Shown here: in pieces, positions 42,592 through 51,208 of the stretch
Layout: each line of letters begins with the position of its first letter
How positions within the stretch are numbered: the stretch's first letter is position 1
From: Haloplanus litoreus
GTDB lineage: Archaea; Halobacteriota; Halobacteria; Halobacteriales; Haloferacaceae
Direction: 5' to 3' (one strand)
NCBI RefSeq assembly: GCF_042677945.1
Contig: NZ_JBHUDN010000006.1
Length of the DNA: 64,000 nucleotides
Program-made: the position numbers and the translations under genes
The notes under the pieces: model-generated
Seen by the model: only the letters and a program-made list of their open reading frames with translations
Told to the model about the DNA's origin: nothing
The model's database searches: none

Positions 42592-43272
42592 ATGGACCGT
42601 CGCACGTACCTCGGGGTACTCGGAACCGCAGGCATCGGTGCGACCGCCGGCTGTCTCGGCGGTGGCTCCCCGAACACGGCCCTCGGCAAGCCCGACCGCC
42701 GGGGCGGCGTCGAGAGCGAGGACCTCTCGTACCCCGCCTGGGGCCAACGGATTCCCGACGTGGCGTTTCCCGACCCGCTGGTCGGCGAGCGGATCGACCT
42801 CCGCGGCGTCGAGCGCGCGGGGCTGGTGAGCTTCTTTTACTCCCACTGCAACAGCGTCTGCCCGCGGCTCATCTCGTCGCTCCGCGAGGTGCAGATCCAC
42901 AGCCTCGACAACGGCTACGCCGACGAGGTGGGCTTTTACCCCATCACCTTCGACCCGCAACGCGACACGGCCGACCGCCTCCGCGAGTACGGGGAACAGA
43001 TGAACGTCGACCTCGACGCCGGCAACTGGCACTTCCTCCGCCCCGAGAACCGCGAGCGGGCGAAGACCGTCCTCGGCGAGGAGTTCGGCTTCCGGTTCCA
43101 GCGCACACAACCCGAGAACATGGACATGTACATGTTCAACCACATCGGCCTCGTCCTCTTGGTGAACGCCGACGGCTACGTCGAACGCGCCTACCGGGGT
43201 CAGGAGGGACGGGAGGGACAGTATATCGAGGACCTCGACAAAGTTCGGTCGGGCGGCGGCGGCCTGTTCTAG
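42592..43272 (+). CDS. SCO1/SenC copper chaperone, Tat lipoprotein
   Basis: The 226-residue protein is a SCO-family thioredoxin-like protein for copper delivery to cytochrome oxidase. The copper site residues are present: Cys86 and Cys90 (CNSVC) and His184 (MFNHIGLVLLV). It has a Tat-type start (MDRRTYLGVLG) and lipobox Cys21, so it is anchored outside. DsbA, TlpA and CcdA precede it in the same direction. The set suggests maturation of a copper oxidase, though no oxidase genes are in the window. Confidence 0.93.
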   Translation: MDRRTYLGVLGTAGIGATAGCLGGGSPNTALGKPDRRGGVESEDLSYPAWGQRIPDVAFPDPLVGERIDLRGVERAGLVSFFYSHCNSVCPRLISSLREVQIHSLDNGYADEVGFYPITFDPQRDTADRLREYGEQMNVDLDAGNWHFLRPENRERAKTVLGEEFGFRFQRTQPENMDMYMFNHIGLVLLVNADGYVERAYRGQEGREGQYIEDLDKVRSGGGGLF

Positions 43273-44243
43273 TCGTGCCCGGAGACGGGGACCGGTTCGT
43301 ACGGCTCCTCTAGATACTCGACGTCGCTGTCGCTCAGATCGATCTCAAGGGCCTCGACGGCATCCTCTAGGTGCTCGACGGAGGAGGTGCCGACGATGGG
43401 CGCGTCGACCCAGTCCTTGTGTAGCACCCAGGAGAGTGCGATCTGAGCCATCTTCACGCCGCGCTCCTCGGCGAGTTGCCCGACGCGTTCGTTGATCTCC
43501 CGGCCGCCGCCCTCGCGGTAGGGGTGTTCGTACAGGTACTCCTCGGTCGCGCCACGCGTGGTCGCGTCGATGTCCTCGTCCGGTCGCGTGAGGTAGCCGC
43601 GAGCCATCGGCGACCACGGGATGACGCCGATCCCCTCCCGTCGGCAGAACGGCAGCATCTCGCGTTCCTCCTCGCGGTACGCGAGGTTGTAGTGGTTCTG
43701 CATGGTGGCGAAGCGGTCGAGTCCCAGTCGGTCGCTCGTGTGGAGGGCGTCGGCGAACTGGTGGACCCACATCGAACTCGCGCCGAGGTAGCGCACCTGG
43801 CCGCGCCGGACCGCGTCGTCGAGGGCGCGGAGCGTCGTCTCGATGGGCGTGTCGTCGTCCCACCGGTGGATCTGATAGAGGTCGACGGCGTCCATTCCGA
43901 GTCGGTCCAGCGAGTTCGACAGTTCCTGCTCGATTGCCTTCCGCGACAGCCCTCCGGAGTTGGGGTCGTCCTCGTCCATCCGGAAGTAGCCTTTCGTGGC
44001 GACGACCTGTTCCTCGCGCCGGCCCTCCAGTGCCGTCCCGAGGACGCGCTCCGACTCGCCGTTCGAGTACATGTTGGCGGTGTCGAAGAAGTTGATTCCG
44101 AGTTCGATGGCCCGGTCGACGAGTTCGACGCCCGCCTCCTCGTCCAGCACCCAGTCGCGCCAGTCGCTCGATCCGATGCTCATACAGCCGAGGCAGATGC
44201 GCGACACCTCCATTCCGGTGTCACCGAGGGTGGTGTACTCCAT
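43269..44243 (-). CDS. Aldo/keto reductase
   Basis: The 324-residue NADPH-dependent oxidoreductase has the AKR barrel: GDTGMEVSRICLGCMSIGSSDW, then DTANMYSNGESERVLGTAL with catalytic Asp and Tyr, VVATKGYF with the Lys, IHRWDDDTPIETTLRALDD with the His-containing strand, and IPWSPMARGYLTRP near the nucleotide pocket. It resembles the aryl-alcohol-dehydrogenase-type AKRs. The last four bases overlap the SCO stop (convergent). The start is ATG 44243; longer frames upstream are shadows of the photolyase gene. Confidence 0.94.
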   Translation of the reverse strand: MEYTTLGDTGMEVSRICLGCMSIGSSDWRDWVLDEEAGVELVDRAIELGINFFDTANMYSNGESERVLGTALEGRREEQVVATKGYFRMDEDDPNSGGLSRKAIEQELSNSLDRLGMDAVDLYQIHRWDDDTPIETTLRALDDAVRRGQVRYLGASSMWVHQFADALHTSDRLGLDRFATMQNHYNLAYREEEREMLPFCRREGIGVIPWSPMARGYLTRPDEDIDATTRGATEEYLYEHPYREGGGREINERVGQLAEERGVKMAQIALSWVLHKDWVDAPIVGTSSVEHLEDAVEALEIDLSDSDVEYLEEPYEPVPVSGHD

Positions 44244-44375
44244 ACCTCGCCCTCGGCACGGAGAGGCAAAAAGCCACAGGCGGAGTGAGGAGGGAGCGTG
44301 CCACGCAACCGGGACCGGGGGTACCGTTTTGTCGATCACACCCCAACCCGCGCCCATGCCCAGCGGAGGCTGGCT

Positions 44376-45869
44376 ATGACCGTCTGGCTCCTCGGCGACC
44401 AACTCCACCCCGAGAGCCACGTCCTCGACGACACAGACCGCGTGTTGCTGATCGAAGCGACGGCCGTCGCCGCCCGTCGACCCTACCACCCGCAGAAACT
44501 CGGCCTGGTGTTCGCGGCGATGCGCCACGCTCGCGACGCCCTGCGCGAGGCGGGCTACGCCGTCGAGTACCGGCGGGCCGAGACGTTCGGCGACGCTCTC
44601 GACGCCCACTTCGCGGCCCACCCCGGCGACGACCTGCGGCTCATGCGCCCGCCGAGTTACGGCGCCGCTGACCGCCTCCGTGAACTCGTGACGGCGCGCG
44701 GTGGCACCCTCTCGCTCGTCCGCGACGACCGCTTCCTGTGTTCGTCCGACGCCTTCGACGAGTGGGCGGGAGACGACGACAGCTTCCGCCACGAGAACTT
44801 CTACCGCTGGCTACGCCGCCGCGAGGACGTGCTGATGGACGGGACGGAGCCGGCGGGTGGCGAGTGGAACTACGACGAATCGAATCGTGAGACACCGCCG
44901 GCGGACTGGTCCCTGCCGCCCGTTCCACGGTTCGATCCGGACGACCTGACCCGGGAGACGCTCGACTGGGTGACCGAGCGCTTCGACACCTGGGGGGAAC
45001 GCTCGGGGTTCGCGTGGCCGGTGACACGACCCGAGGCGCTGGACGCCCTCGACCACTTCGTCGAGCATCGCCTGCCCGAGTTCGGCGCGTATCAGGACGC
45101 GATGCTCGGCGGCGAGTACGCGCTTGCCCACTCCCTGCTGTCGTCGTCGCTGAACCTCGGCCTCCTCGGCCCGCGGGAGGTGGTCGACGCCGCCGTCGAC
45201 GCCTGGCATCGGGACGCGGCGCCCATCGAAAGCGTGGAAGGGTTCGTCCGGCAGGTTCTCGGCTGGCGGGAGTTCGTGCGACACGTCTACCGCCGGACGA
45301 TGCCCGAACTCGCCGAGACGGACCTGTTGGGCCGGTCCCGTGACCTGCCCACCCTCTACTACGACGCCGAGACGGAGATGCGGTGTCTCGACGAGGCGGT
45401 AACCCACGTCTACGAACGCGGCTACGCCCACCACATCGAACGGCTGATGCTCCTGTCGAACTTCGCGCTCGTCTACGGCGCCGACCCGCACGAACTGAAC
45501 GAGTGGTTCCACTTCGGGTTCGTCGACGCCTTCCACTGGGTGACCACGCCGAACGTCCTCGGGATGGGGACGTTCGCCACGGACGCGTTCACCTCGAAAC
45601 CCTACGCCTCCTCGGGCAACTACGTCGACCGGATGAGCGACCACTGTGCGGACTGTACCTACGATGTGGACGCGACGACCGGTGCGAACGCCTGTCCGTT
45701 CAACGCGCTCTACTGGGACTTTCTCGACCGGAACGAGGGGACGCTCCGCGGGACTGGTCGGATGGGGCTGATGTACTCTCACGTCGACCGCAAGACCGAC
45801 ACGGAGTGGGACGCCATCCGGGAGCGAGTGGCCGAAGTACGGCGACTGGCGCGCGATGGACGGCTGTAG
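44376..45869 (+). CDS. Iron-sulfur cluster photolyase/cryptochrome (FeS-BCP type)
   Basis: The 497-residue protein belongs to the photolyase-related family (COG3046) that binds FAD and a 4Fe-4S cluster, and may repair (6-4) photoproducts or act as a cryptochrome. The four cluster cysteines are Cys337, Cys424, Cys427 and Cys440 (MRCLDEA; CADC; ACPFNALYWDF). YWDF and FHWVTTPNVLGMGTFATDAFTSKPYASSGNYVDRMS are typical. ATG 44376 follows GGAGG by six bases and gives the family start MTVWLLGDQL. It is alone between convergent genes. Confidence 0.93.
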   Translation: MTVWLLGDQLHPESHVLDDTDRVLLIEATAVAARRPYHPQKLGLVFAAMRHARDALREAGYAVEYRRAETFGDALDAHFAAHPGDDLRLMRPPSYGAADRLRELVTARGGTLSLVRDDRFLCSSDAFDEWAGDDDSFRHENFYRWLRRREDVLMDGTEPAGGEWNYDESNRETPPADWSLPPVPRFDPDDLTRETLDWVTERFDTWGERSGFAWPVTRPEALDALDHFVEHRLPEFGAYQDAMLGGEYALAHSLLSSSLNLGLLGPREVVDAAVDAWHRDAAPIESVEGFVRQVLGWREFVRHVYRRTMPELAETDLLGRSRDLPTLYYDAETEMRCLDEAVTHVYERGYAHHIERLMLLSNFALVYGADPHELNEWFHFGFVDAFHWVTTPNVLGMGTFATDAFTSKPYASSGNYVDRMSDHCADCTYDVDATTGANACPFNALYWDFLDRNEGTLRGTGRMGLMYSHVDRKTDTEWDAIRERVAEVRRLARDGRL

Positions 45870-45942
45870 CCGCGGCTGTGGGAGTCGTGAAAAAGGGAGT
45901 TCTGATCCAGCGTGCTTCGAGCGGTCGGAGTCCGACCCGGAC

Positions 45943-46137
45943 TTACAGTCGCTGGAGGTTGGTCGCCCGCGGGCCCTTGTCGGCCTGCTCGATGTCGAAT
46001 TCGACTTCCTGTCCCTCTTCGAGGTCCGGGCCGCCGATGTCCTCCATGTGGAAGAACACGTCTTCGTCGGAATCTTCGGACTCGATGAACCCGTAACCGC
46101 CGGTGTCGTTAAAGAACGCAACCGTACCTGTCGCCAT
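45943..46137 (-). CDS. cspA: Cold shock protein (CspA family)
   Basis: The 64-residue OB-fold RNA chaperone has RNP1 (GGYGFIES) and RNP2 (VFFHMEDI) motifs, and MATGTVAFFNDTGGYGFI at the N terminus. It binds single-stranded RNA and DNA. ATG 46137 is chosen as the family start. An AT-rich stretch (CCTTATGTG) lies about 35 bases upstream on the minus strand. The gene is isolated and convergent to the photolyase. Confidence 0.95.
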   Translation of the reverse strand: MATGTVAFFNDTGGYGFIESEDSDEDVFFHMEDIGGPDLEEGQEVEFDIEQADKGPRATNLQRL

Positions 46138-46220
46138 TGCGTTACGAACGACGAAAAGCAGACACATAAGGATTTTGCCAGGGGACAGAACAGTACCAAT
46201 TATTTCAATAGTTAGGCGAG

Positions 46221-46226
46221 AAAAAA
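46221..46226 (-). terminator. Oligo-T run downstream of the AhpD-like gene
   Basis: On the minus strand six consecutive T lie about 70 bases after the stop of the AhpD-like gene (46297). Archaeal transcription commonly ends at such runs. No hairpin is needed or seen. Confidence 0.35.
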
Positions 46227-46296
46227 TGCAATCAGGACGTATTCGGAGGGGAACGTGACGTGTGTCGACTGGCCGTTCGGGAGGTAGGTCCGACGG

Positions 46297-46878
46297 TCAG
46301 TCGTTCGTCACGTCCCGCCCGAGGGTGTGGAACTCGTCGTTCGGACGCATGTCGGCGAAACTCGCCAGTCGGTTGCTGAGGTTGAAGAAGGCGGTTACGG
46401 CGCCGATATCCCAGATTTCGCGCTCGGAGAACCCCGCCTCCGCGAGGCGGTCCAGGTCGGCGTCGGTCACCGCGGCGGGGGACTCGGTGAGTTTCACGGC
46501 CACGTCGAGCATGAGCAAGCGCTCGTCGCTCACGTCGGCGGTGCGGTAGTTGGCGACGAGCTGATCGGCAAGCGTCGGATCCGTCGCGTAGAGGCGGACG
46601 AGCGCGCCGTGGGCGACGTTGCAGTAGTAACAGTGGTTGACGCCCGAGACGGCGACGACGATCATCTCCACCTCCACCCGCTCGAGGCTCGTCCCCTCGA
46701 CGAGGGCGTCGTGGTAGTCGACGAAGGCCCGGAAGTGGTCGGGCGCGTAGGCGAGCGCCGCGAACACGTTGGGGGTAAAGCCCGCCCGCTCCGTCTCGGC
46801 GTCGATGCGTTCGCGCAGGTCGGCGGGCAGGTCGGCGCGGTCGGGTACCGGGAACCGGGTCATCGCGTCGTCGTTCAT
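46297..46878 (-). CDS. AhpD/carboxymuconolactone decarboxylase-like peroxidase-related protein
   Basis: The 193-residue protein has the AhpD fold with redox cysteines in VNHCYYCNVAHG (CxxC followed by His) and FAALAYAPDHFRAFVDYHDALVEG before it. Helices SDERLLMLDVAVKLTESPAAVTDADLDRLAEAGFSEREIWDIGAVTAFFNLSNRLA follow. It probably reduces peroxides or recycles a thiol. ATG 46878 is chosen; ATG 46863 is an alternative. It lies 31 bases downstream of the membrane hydrolase gene end on the same strand. Confidence 0.9.
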   Translation of the reverse strand: MNDDAMTRFPVPDRADLPADLRERIDAETERAGFTPNVFAALAYAPDHFRAFVDYHDALVEGTSLERVEVEMIVVAVSGVNHCYYCNVAHGALVRLYATDPTLADQLVANYRTADVSDERLLMLDVAVKLTESPAAVTDADLDRLAEAGFSEREIWDIGAVTAFFNLSNRLASFADMRPNDEFHTLGRDVTND

Positions 46879-46909
46879 GCACGCACCTGCGGGCCGGGAA
46901 GGCAAAAAC

Positions 46910-47398
46910 TCACCCCAGCCGCGTCGCGAGGATGACGGTGGCCGCGGTAGTACAGACGCCGACGGCGAGGAGGACGTAGTTGGCGATGGTGTTGTCCGCC
47001 CGAGTGAGGTACAGCGAGAAGCTCCGGCCGGAGAGCGGCCACAGCAGGGGCACGCCGGCGGGCGTCAGCGCGTCCGCGAGGAGGTGAGCCAGCACGGCGA
47101 GCGCACCGACGGCGAAGCCGAAGGAAACGAACGTGGTCCGGCCGCCGTCGAGGACCATCGCGAGGCCGACGCCGACCCCCGCGCCCGCGGCGCCGACGAG
47201 GGCCGCGAAGACGAGGGTGTGCGTCGGGCCACGGTGGGGGAGGCCGGGAATCCGGTGGTCGTAGTCGGGGAGCATCGCGAGCCAGAGGACGGCTCCCCCG
47301 CCGACGACGGCGAGGTCCGGACGTCCGGCGAGAACGAGCGCGAACCCGACGGGTGCGAACACGAGCAAGGAGACGCCCCAGTGGCCACGGCGGTACAC
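46910..47398 (-). CDS. Membrane-bound metal-dependent hydrolase (YdjM/DUF457 type)
   Basis: The 162-residue protein has four or five hydrophobic segments and the family metal-binding residues: GHWGVSLLVFAP with His, WLAMLPDYDHRIPGLPHRGPTHTLVF with Asp and His residues, and VLAHLLADALTPAGVPLLWPLSGRSFSL. YdjM-type proteins are found in many microbes without a known substrate. The GTG start at 47398 gives the usual YRRGHWGVS beginning; the longer upstream frame is a shadow. It is divergent from the MscS channel gene. Confidence 0.8.
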   Translation of the reverse strand: MYRRGHWGVSLLVFAPVGFALVLAGRPDLAVVGGGAVLWLAMLPDYDHRIPGLPHRGPTHTLVFAALVGAAGAGVGVGLAMVLDGGRTTFVSFGFAVGALAVLAHLLADALTPAGVPLLWPLSGRSFSLYLTRADNTIANYVLLAVGVCTTAATVILATRLG

Positions 47399-47476
47399 GG
47401 TCGGACGTGGGACGGGGACGACCAGAACCTTTCGGCCGAGGGATACCGTTATCGCCACCGAGCGCGTCCCATCGTC

Positions 47477-48568
47477 GTGAGCAACGGACTCGTGGCCGGA
47501 CTCGACGCCCTCCCCGCCTGGCAAGCGACGGCCGCCGTCCTCGCGCTCTCGTTCGGGAGCGCCGTCGTCCTCGAACTGGTCGGGGTCCGTCTCGCCCGGC
47601 GCGTCACCCGTCGCACCGAGACGGCGCTTGACGACATCGTCTTCGAAGAACTCCGGGTGCCGCTGGTCGTGACCGTCGCCCTCGCCGGGGTGTACGTCCT
47701 CACGCGCGTCGACTCCGTCGCGACGGCCACGCTCGTCGACGCCCGGACGCTGTCGCTGTTTTTCGGCAGACCCTCGCTGTCCATCATCGTCCTCGTCTGG
47801 GCGCGGGCGCTCAACCGCGTCGTCAACCGCCTCGTCGAGGCGGTGAAAGACCGCGGCGACCGCTTCGACTTCGCACCGGTCTTCTCGAACGTCTGGACGC
47901 TCGTCGTCCTCGTCGGGACCGTCGCCGTCCTCCTCTCGCTGTGGGAGTACGACGTGTCGCCCCTGCTCGCGGGGGCGGGCATCGCCGGCATCGCCGTCGG
48001 CTTCGCCGCGAAGGACACCGTCGCGAACTTCTTCGGAGGGATCGCGTTGTACTTCGACGACACGTACAAACTGGGCGATTTCGTCGTCCTCGACTCCGGC
48101 GAATCGGGGACGGTGGCGAAGGTGGGCGTCCGCTCGACGACGCTGCTCACCCGCGACGAGGTGTTGGTGACCGTCCCCAACTCCGTGCTGAACGCGACCC
48201 GTATCATCAACGAGTCGGCGCCGGGACGCCGTCGCCGGGTGCGGGTGCCCATCGGCGTCGCCTACGGCACCGACATCGACGCCTTCGAGCAACTGGTGGT
48301 CGACCTCGCGCAGGGGACGGCGCTGGTCCTCGACGCCCCGAAGCCCCGAATGCGTCTCCGCCGCTTCGGCGACTCCGCGCTGGAGTACGAACTGCTGGCG
48401 TGGGTGAACGGACCGACCCGGGCGTCCCGGGCGCGGCACGAACTCAACCGTGCCATCTACCACGCCCTCGCGGAGGCAGGGGTCGAGATTCCGTACCCAC
48501 GGAGCGACGTGACGGTCCGGTCGGCGAGCGAGGGGACGGACGCCGACGGCGCCGCTGACGGTCGATAG
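47477..48568 (+). CDS. mscS: Small-conductance mechanosensitive channel (MscS family)
   Basis: The 363-residue protein has about four membrane helices, then the pore helix and beta domain of MscS: ISPLLAGAGIAGIAVGFAAKDTVANFFGGIALYFDDTYKLGDFVVL (ending the pore and beginning the beta region) and VRSTTLLTRDEVLVTVPNSVLNATRIINES. It protects against osmotic stress. The start is the GTG at 47477, as no ATG is placed correctly. It is divergent from the hydrolase gene with a 78-base gap. Confidence 0.92.
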   Translation: MSNGLVAGLDALPAWQATAAVLALSFGSAVVLELVGVRLARRVTRRTETALDDIVFEELRVPLVVTVALAGVYVLTRVDSVATATLVDARTLSLFFGRPSLSIIVLVWARALNRVVNRLVEAVKDRGDRFDFAPVFSNVWTLVVLVGTVAVLLSLWEYDVSPLLAGAGIAGIAVGFAAKDTVANFFGGIALYFDDTYKLGDFVVLDSGESGTVAKVGVRSTTLLTRDEVLVTVPNSVLNATRIINESAPGRRRRVRVPIGVAYGTDIDAFEQLVVDLAQGTALVLDAPKPRMRLRRFGDSALEYELLAWVNGPTRASRARHELNRAIYHALAEAGVEIPYPRSDVTVRSASEGTDADGAADGR

Positions 48569-48657
48569 ATGCGGCAAACGTGGAGGGAGTGTACGTTACC
48601 GTTTGCCCACGGTGGCGGGGACCGTACGTTTGGTGGCGGTCAGGGTCACCCAGCGGC

Positions 48658-48765
48658 TCACTCCTCGACGACGACGGTTCCCTCCATGCCCGCCGCCTCG
48701 TGTGGAATACAGACGTAGGCGTGTTCACCGGTCGTCCGAAGCAACTGCCGTCTCGTGTGTCGCAT
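48658..48765 (-). pseudogene. Halocyanin with an internal deletion
   Basis: The frame encodes 35 residues: a Tat-like start (MRHTRRQLLRTTG) joins directly to the last part of a blue copper protein (EHAYVCIPHEAAGMEGTVVVEE). The C-terminal part is close to the intact halocyanin at 61880 (YNYFCIPHERAGM, then VGTVVVEE). Three copper ligands (Cys, His, Met) remain, but the region with the first His is missing, so the product cannot fold as a cupredoxin. The deletion is in frame, so a short peptide might still be made. An iron-box palindrome lies just upstream. Confidence 0.85.
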
Positions 48766-48768
48766 AGA

Positions 48769-48786
48769 TTTTAGGCTGACCTAAAA
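48769..48786 (-). promoter_or_regulatory. DtxR-type iron-box-like palindrome
   Basis: TTTTAGG (48769-48775), CTGA and CCTAAAA (48780-48786) form a perfect inverted repeat that resembles the TTAGG-n-CCTAA operators of DtxR/IdeR-type metal repressors. It overlaps the probable TATA box on the minus strand, about 20 bases before the start of the deleted halocyanin. Control by iron or manganese through a haloarchaeal DtxR-family repressor is inferred. Confidence 0.65.
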
Positions 48787-48922
48787 ATACAAAATGGCAC
48801 CGATTTTTTGGCCGACCAAACCCCGATCGTCGGCCGACTACCCCGGTCGAGCCCCGAGGAACGACGACTCTCGTCCCTCGCACCCGGATTAGGCCGGGCT
48901 ACGATCGACGCCTGTCGGGCGG

Positions 48923-50428
48923 TCAGTCGCGGCTGAACCGGTCGAAGGCGGAGCGAAATGCGGATTCGTCCTCGGTTGCCTGCTCCCACTCGACGAGGCC
49001 GCGTTCCTCGCGGGTGCCCTCGATGGTGTTGTCGAGGACGAAGGCCACGAGGCCACCGACGGCCATCCCGGTCGAGCCGATGACGTAGATGGTGTCGGCG
49101 ACGGCGCGGGCGCCGAGGACCGGGCCGAGGGCGGCGACGCCCCGCATGCCCTGGCGGAAGGCCTCGGCGCTACCCACGTTACCCATGTACGCCGGCACCG
49201 CGAGGCCGGTAAAGAGCGCGATACCGACGACGAAGACGTTGCGCGAGGAGTCGAGGTCGACGTACTCCAGGTTCGAGAGGCCGACGGCGACGATTTGACC
49301 GAACATGGCGACGTAGAGACCGCCGACGATGGGATCGGGGATGGTGGCGATCAGTTGGCCGAAGTAGCCGACGAAGCCGACGACGAGCATCACCGCGGCC
49401 CCGATCTGAACGACGTAGCGCGAGGCCACGCCGGTCAGGCCGATGGCGCCGATGTTCTCGGAGTAGGAGGTGGAACCGCCCGTGCCCATGAGTCCCGCGA
49501 AGATGTTCATCAGCCCCTCCATGCCGATACCGTGGTTGATCCGCTCCTCGCTCGGCGCGCCGACGCCCGAGAGGCGCGCGACGGCGTGGTAGTCGCCGAA
49601 GGACTCCAGCATCGATGCGGCGACGCCAGCGAGCATCCCGACGACGAACGCCGTCTCGACCTGCGGCATCCCCCACTGGAGCGGGTAGATGGGCATCAGA
49701 GCCGGCGCCGACGCCACCGAAGCGAGGTCGACGAACCCGGCGGTGCCCGACGTGTAGACGCCGGTGACCGAGAGGACGGCGGCGACGACCCATGCGACGA
49801 CGACGCCGAGGAGAACGGGGAAGAGTTGGAACGCCCTGGAGGCGTCACCGAGGTACTGCGAGAACAGGACGATCAGCCCGAGCGTCAGGCCGAGCAGCCA
49901 CCAGTTGCCCGACGCTGCCGTCACCTGCGGCGTGTTGAACAGCGCGAGGCCGATCAACGCGATGGTCGGCGCGATGATGACCGGGGAGATGTACGACCGC
50001 AGGCGGCCGAGCAGACCGAAATATCCCACCGCCACCTCCACGACGGCGGCGACGACGATGGCACCCTGCAACTGGAGGAGCGCCGCCTCCCACGCCGGCC
50101 CGGTTGGGTTGCTCGCCTGCACGACGCCCACGACGGCGAGAGCGGGCGCCAGCATCGAGAACGGCGCCCCTTGGACGATGGGATAGCGGTTGCCGAAGGT
50201 GGTCTGTGCGAGCGTCGCGACGCCCGAGACGACGAAGAAGGTGCCGACGAACCGCGGGATCACCGCGTCGGGCATCCCCAGCGCCCCCGCGAGGATCAGC
50301 GGTACCGCCACGTTCGCCCCGACCATCGTCAGGTAGTGCTGGACCCCGAGCAGGATCGACGTCGGAATCGGCGGTCTGTCCTCGATACCGTACTCCACGA
50401 ATCCGGAGCGACCGTCTCCGTCGCTCAT
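48923..50428 (-). CDS. NCS2-family uracil/xanthine permease
   Basis: The 501-residue protein has about 12-14 membrane helices and belongs to the nucleobase cation symporter 2 family. Recognisable motifs are GVQHYLTMVGANVAVPLILAGALGMPD at the N terminus, FGNRYPIVQGAPFSMLAPALAVV, and the substrate-binding segment ESFGDYHAVARLSGVGAP followed by GLMGTGGSTSYSENIGAIGLTGVASR. It imports xanthine, uracil or a related base; the substrate cannot be told. It is isolated and divergent from the next gene. Confidence 0.93.
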   Translation of the reverse strand: MSDGDGRSGFVEYGIEDRPPIPTSILLGVQHYLTMVGANVAVPLILAGALGMPDAVIPRFVGTFFVVSGVATLAQTTFGNRYPIVQGAPFSMLAPALAVVGVVQASNPTGPAWEAALLQLQGAIVVAAVVEVAVGYFGLLGRLRSYISPVIIAPTIALIGLALFNTPQVTAASGNWWLLGLTLGLIVLFSQYLGDASRAFQLFPVLLGVVVAWVVAAVLSVTGVYTSGTAGFVDLASVASAPALMPIYPLQWGMPQVETAFVVGMLAGVAASMLESFGDYHAVARLSGVGAPSEERINHGIGMEGLMNIFAGLMGTGGSTSYSENIGAIGLTGVASRYVVQIGAAVMLVVGFVGYFGQLIATIPDPIVGGLYVAMFGQIVAVGLSNLEYVDLDSSRNVFVVGIALFTGLAVPAYMGNVGSAEAFRQGMRGVAALGPVLGARAVADTIYVIGSTGMAVGGLVAFVLDNTIEGTREERGLVEWEQATEDESAFRSAFDRFSRD

Positions 50429-50537
50429 GTTGCCATCTCACCGAGCGTCATATCCCGAACTCACCTCGTGTCCGTAAAACCGCACCGAGACGATCCGGCC
50501 GAAAACGTAACGGCACGGGCGGTCCTCCACTCGGCCG

Positions 50538-51149
50538 ATGGACGACGGGGTGTTGGACGCCCGCGAACGATCCGACGAGTCGGGGACTGCCGGCCCGGAG
50601 CGTCGCTGTTACGCCGGGGAGGACGTCGTCGCGTCGGCACCGCTCGGCGCCGGGTGGGCCGCCGTCACCACCCACCGGGTGCTCGCGTACAACCCGGCGG
50701 CCGACGGGCGGCGATTCGAGGCGGTCGAGCGCCCGAACGTCGCCGGCATCGACGTCGACGCCGCGGGGGAGACGCGCCTCCTCGGGTGGGGCCTGCGCGC
50801 CCTGCTCTACGGACTGGCCGCCGTCGGCGGTGGGGTGGCCCTCCGGGCGATGAACGTCGGCGAGACGCTGTCGATGGACACTGGCGTGACGGGAGCGGCC
50901 CCCGTCGGGAGCGTCCTCGCGGTGACCGACGCGCTGGCAGGGGCACTCGCCGTCCTCACGTCCCTACTCCTGCTCGGCGGAATCGGTCTCGTCGTCGGTG
51001 GACTGGGCCTCCTCGGACGCTACCTCCGGACACGCCACCCGGCGCTCGTGGTCGAGCGATTCGGCGACGACCCGGTCCGACTGCCTGCACCACAGTCGGA
51101 CGGCGAGCGAGCGGCACGGACGCTTTCGGCGGCGTTAGCGGAACGGTAG
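50538..51149 (+). CDS. Membrane protein of unknown function
   Basis: I do not recognise this 203-residue protein. It has a soluble N-terminal part (residues 20-80) with APLGAGWAAVTTHRVLAYNPAADGRRFEAVERPNVAGIDVD, which looks like a PH-like strand pattern (TTHRVLAY), and two or three membrane segments (LRALLYGLAAVGGGVALRAM; LAVLTSLLLLGGIGLVVGGLGLL). The tail returns to a soluble segment (VVERFGDDPVRLPAP). The PH-like plus membrane layout resembles short haloarchaeal stress or lipid-associated proteins. Confidence 0.65.
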   Translation: MDDGVLDARERSDESGTAGPERRCYAGEDVVASAPLGAGWAAVTTHRVLAYNPAADGRRFEAVERPNVAGIDVDAAGETRLLGWGLRALLYGLAAVGGGVALRAMNVGETLSMDTGVTGAAPVGSVLAVTDALAGALAVLTSLLLLGGIGLVVGGLGLLGRYLRTRHPALVVERFGDDPVRLPAPQSDGERAARTLSAALAER

Positions 51150-51208
51150 AGTCCCGAACGCGACCCGTGACCAATGTTATATCCCTGCCGGTCGCGTAAG
51201 GGCGGGCG

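Larger units (their letters stand above)
48569..48922. other. Interval holding a deleted halocyanin gene and iron-box palindrome
   Basis: The 354-base interval has no intact gene. It contains a 35-codon remnant of a halocyanin on the minus strand (48658-48765) with a palindrome upstream (48769-48786), an AT-rich promoter-like patch and then GC-rich DNA up to the permease stop. No RNA gene was seen. Confidence 0.7.
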
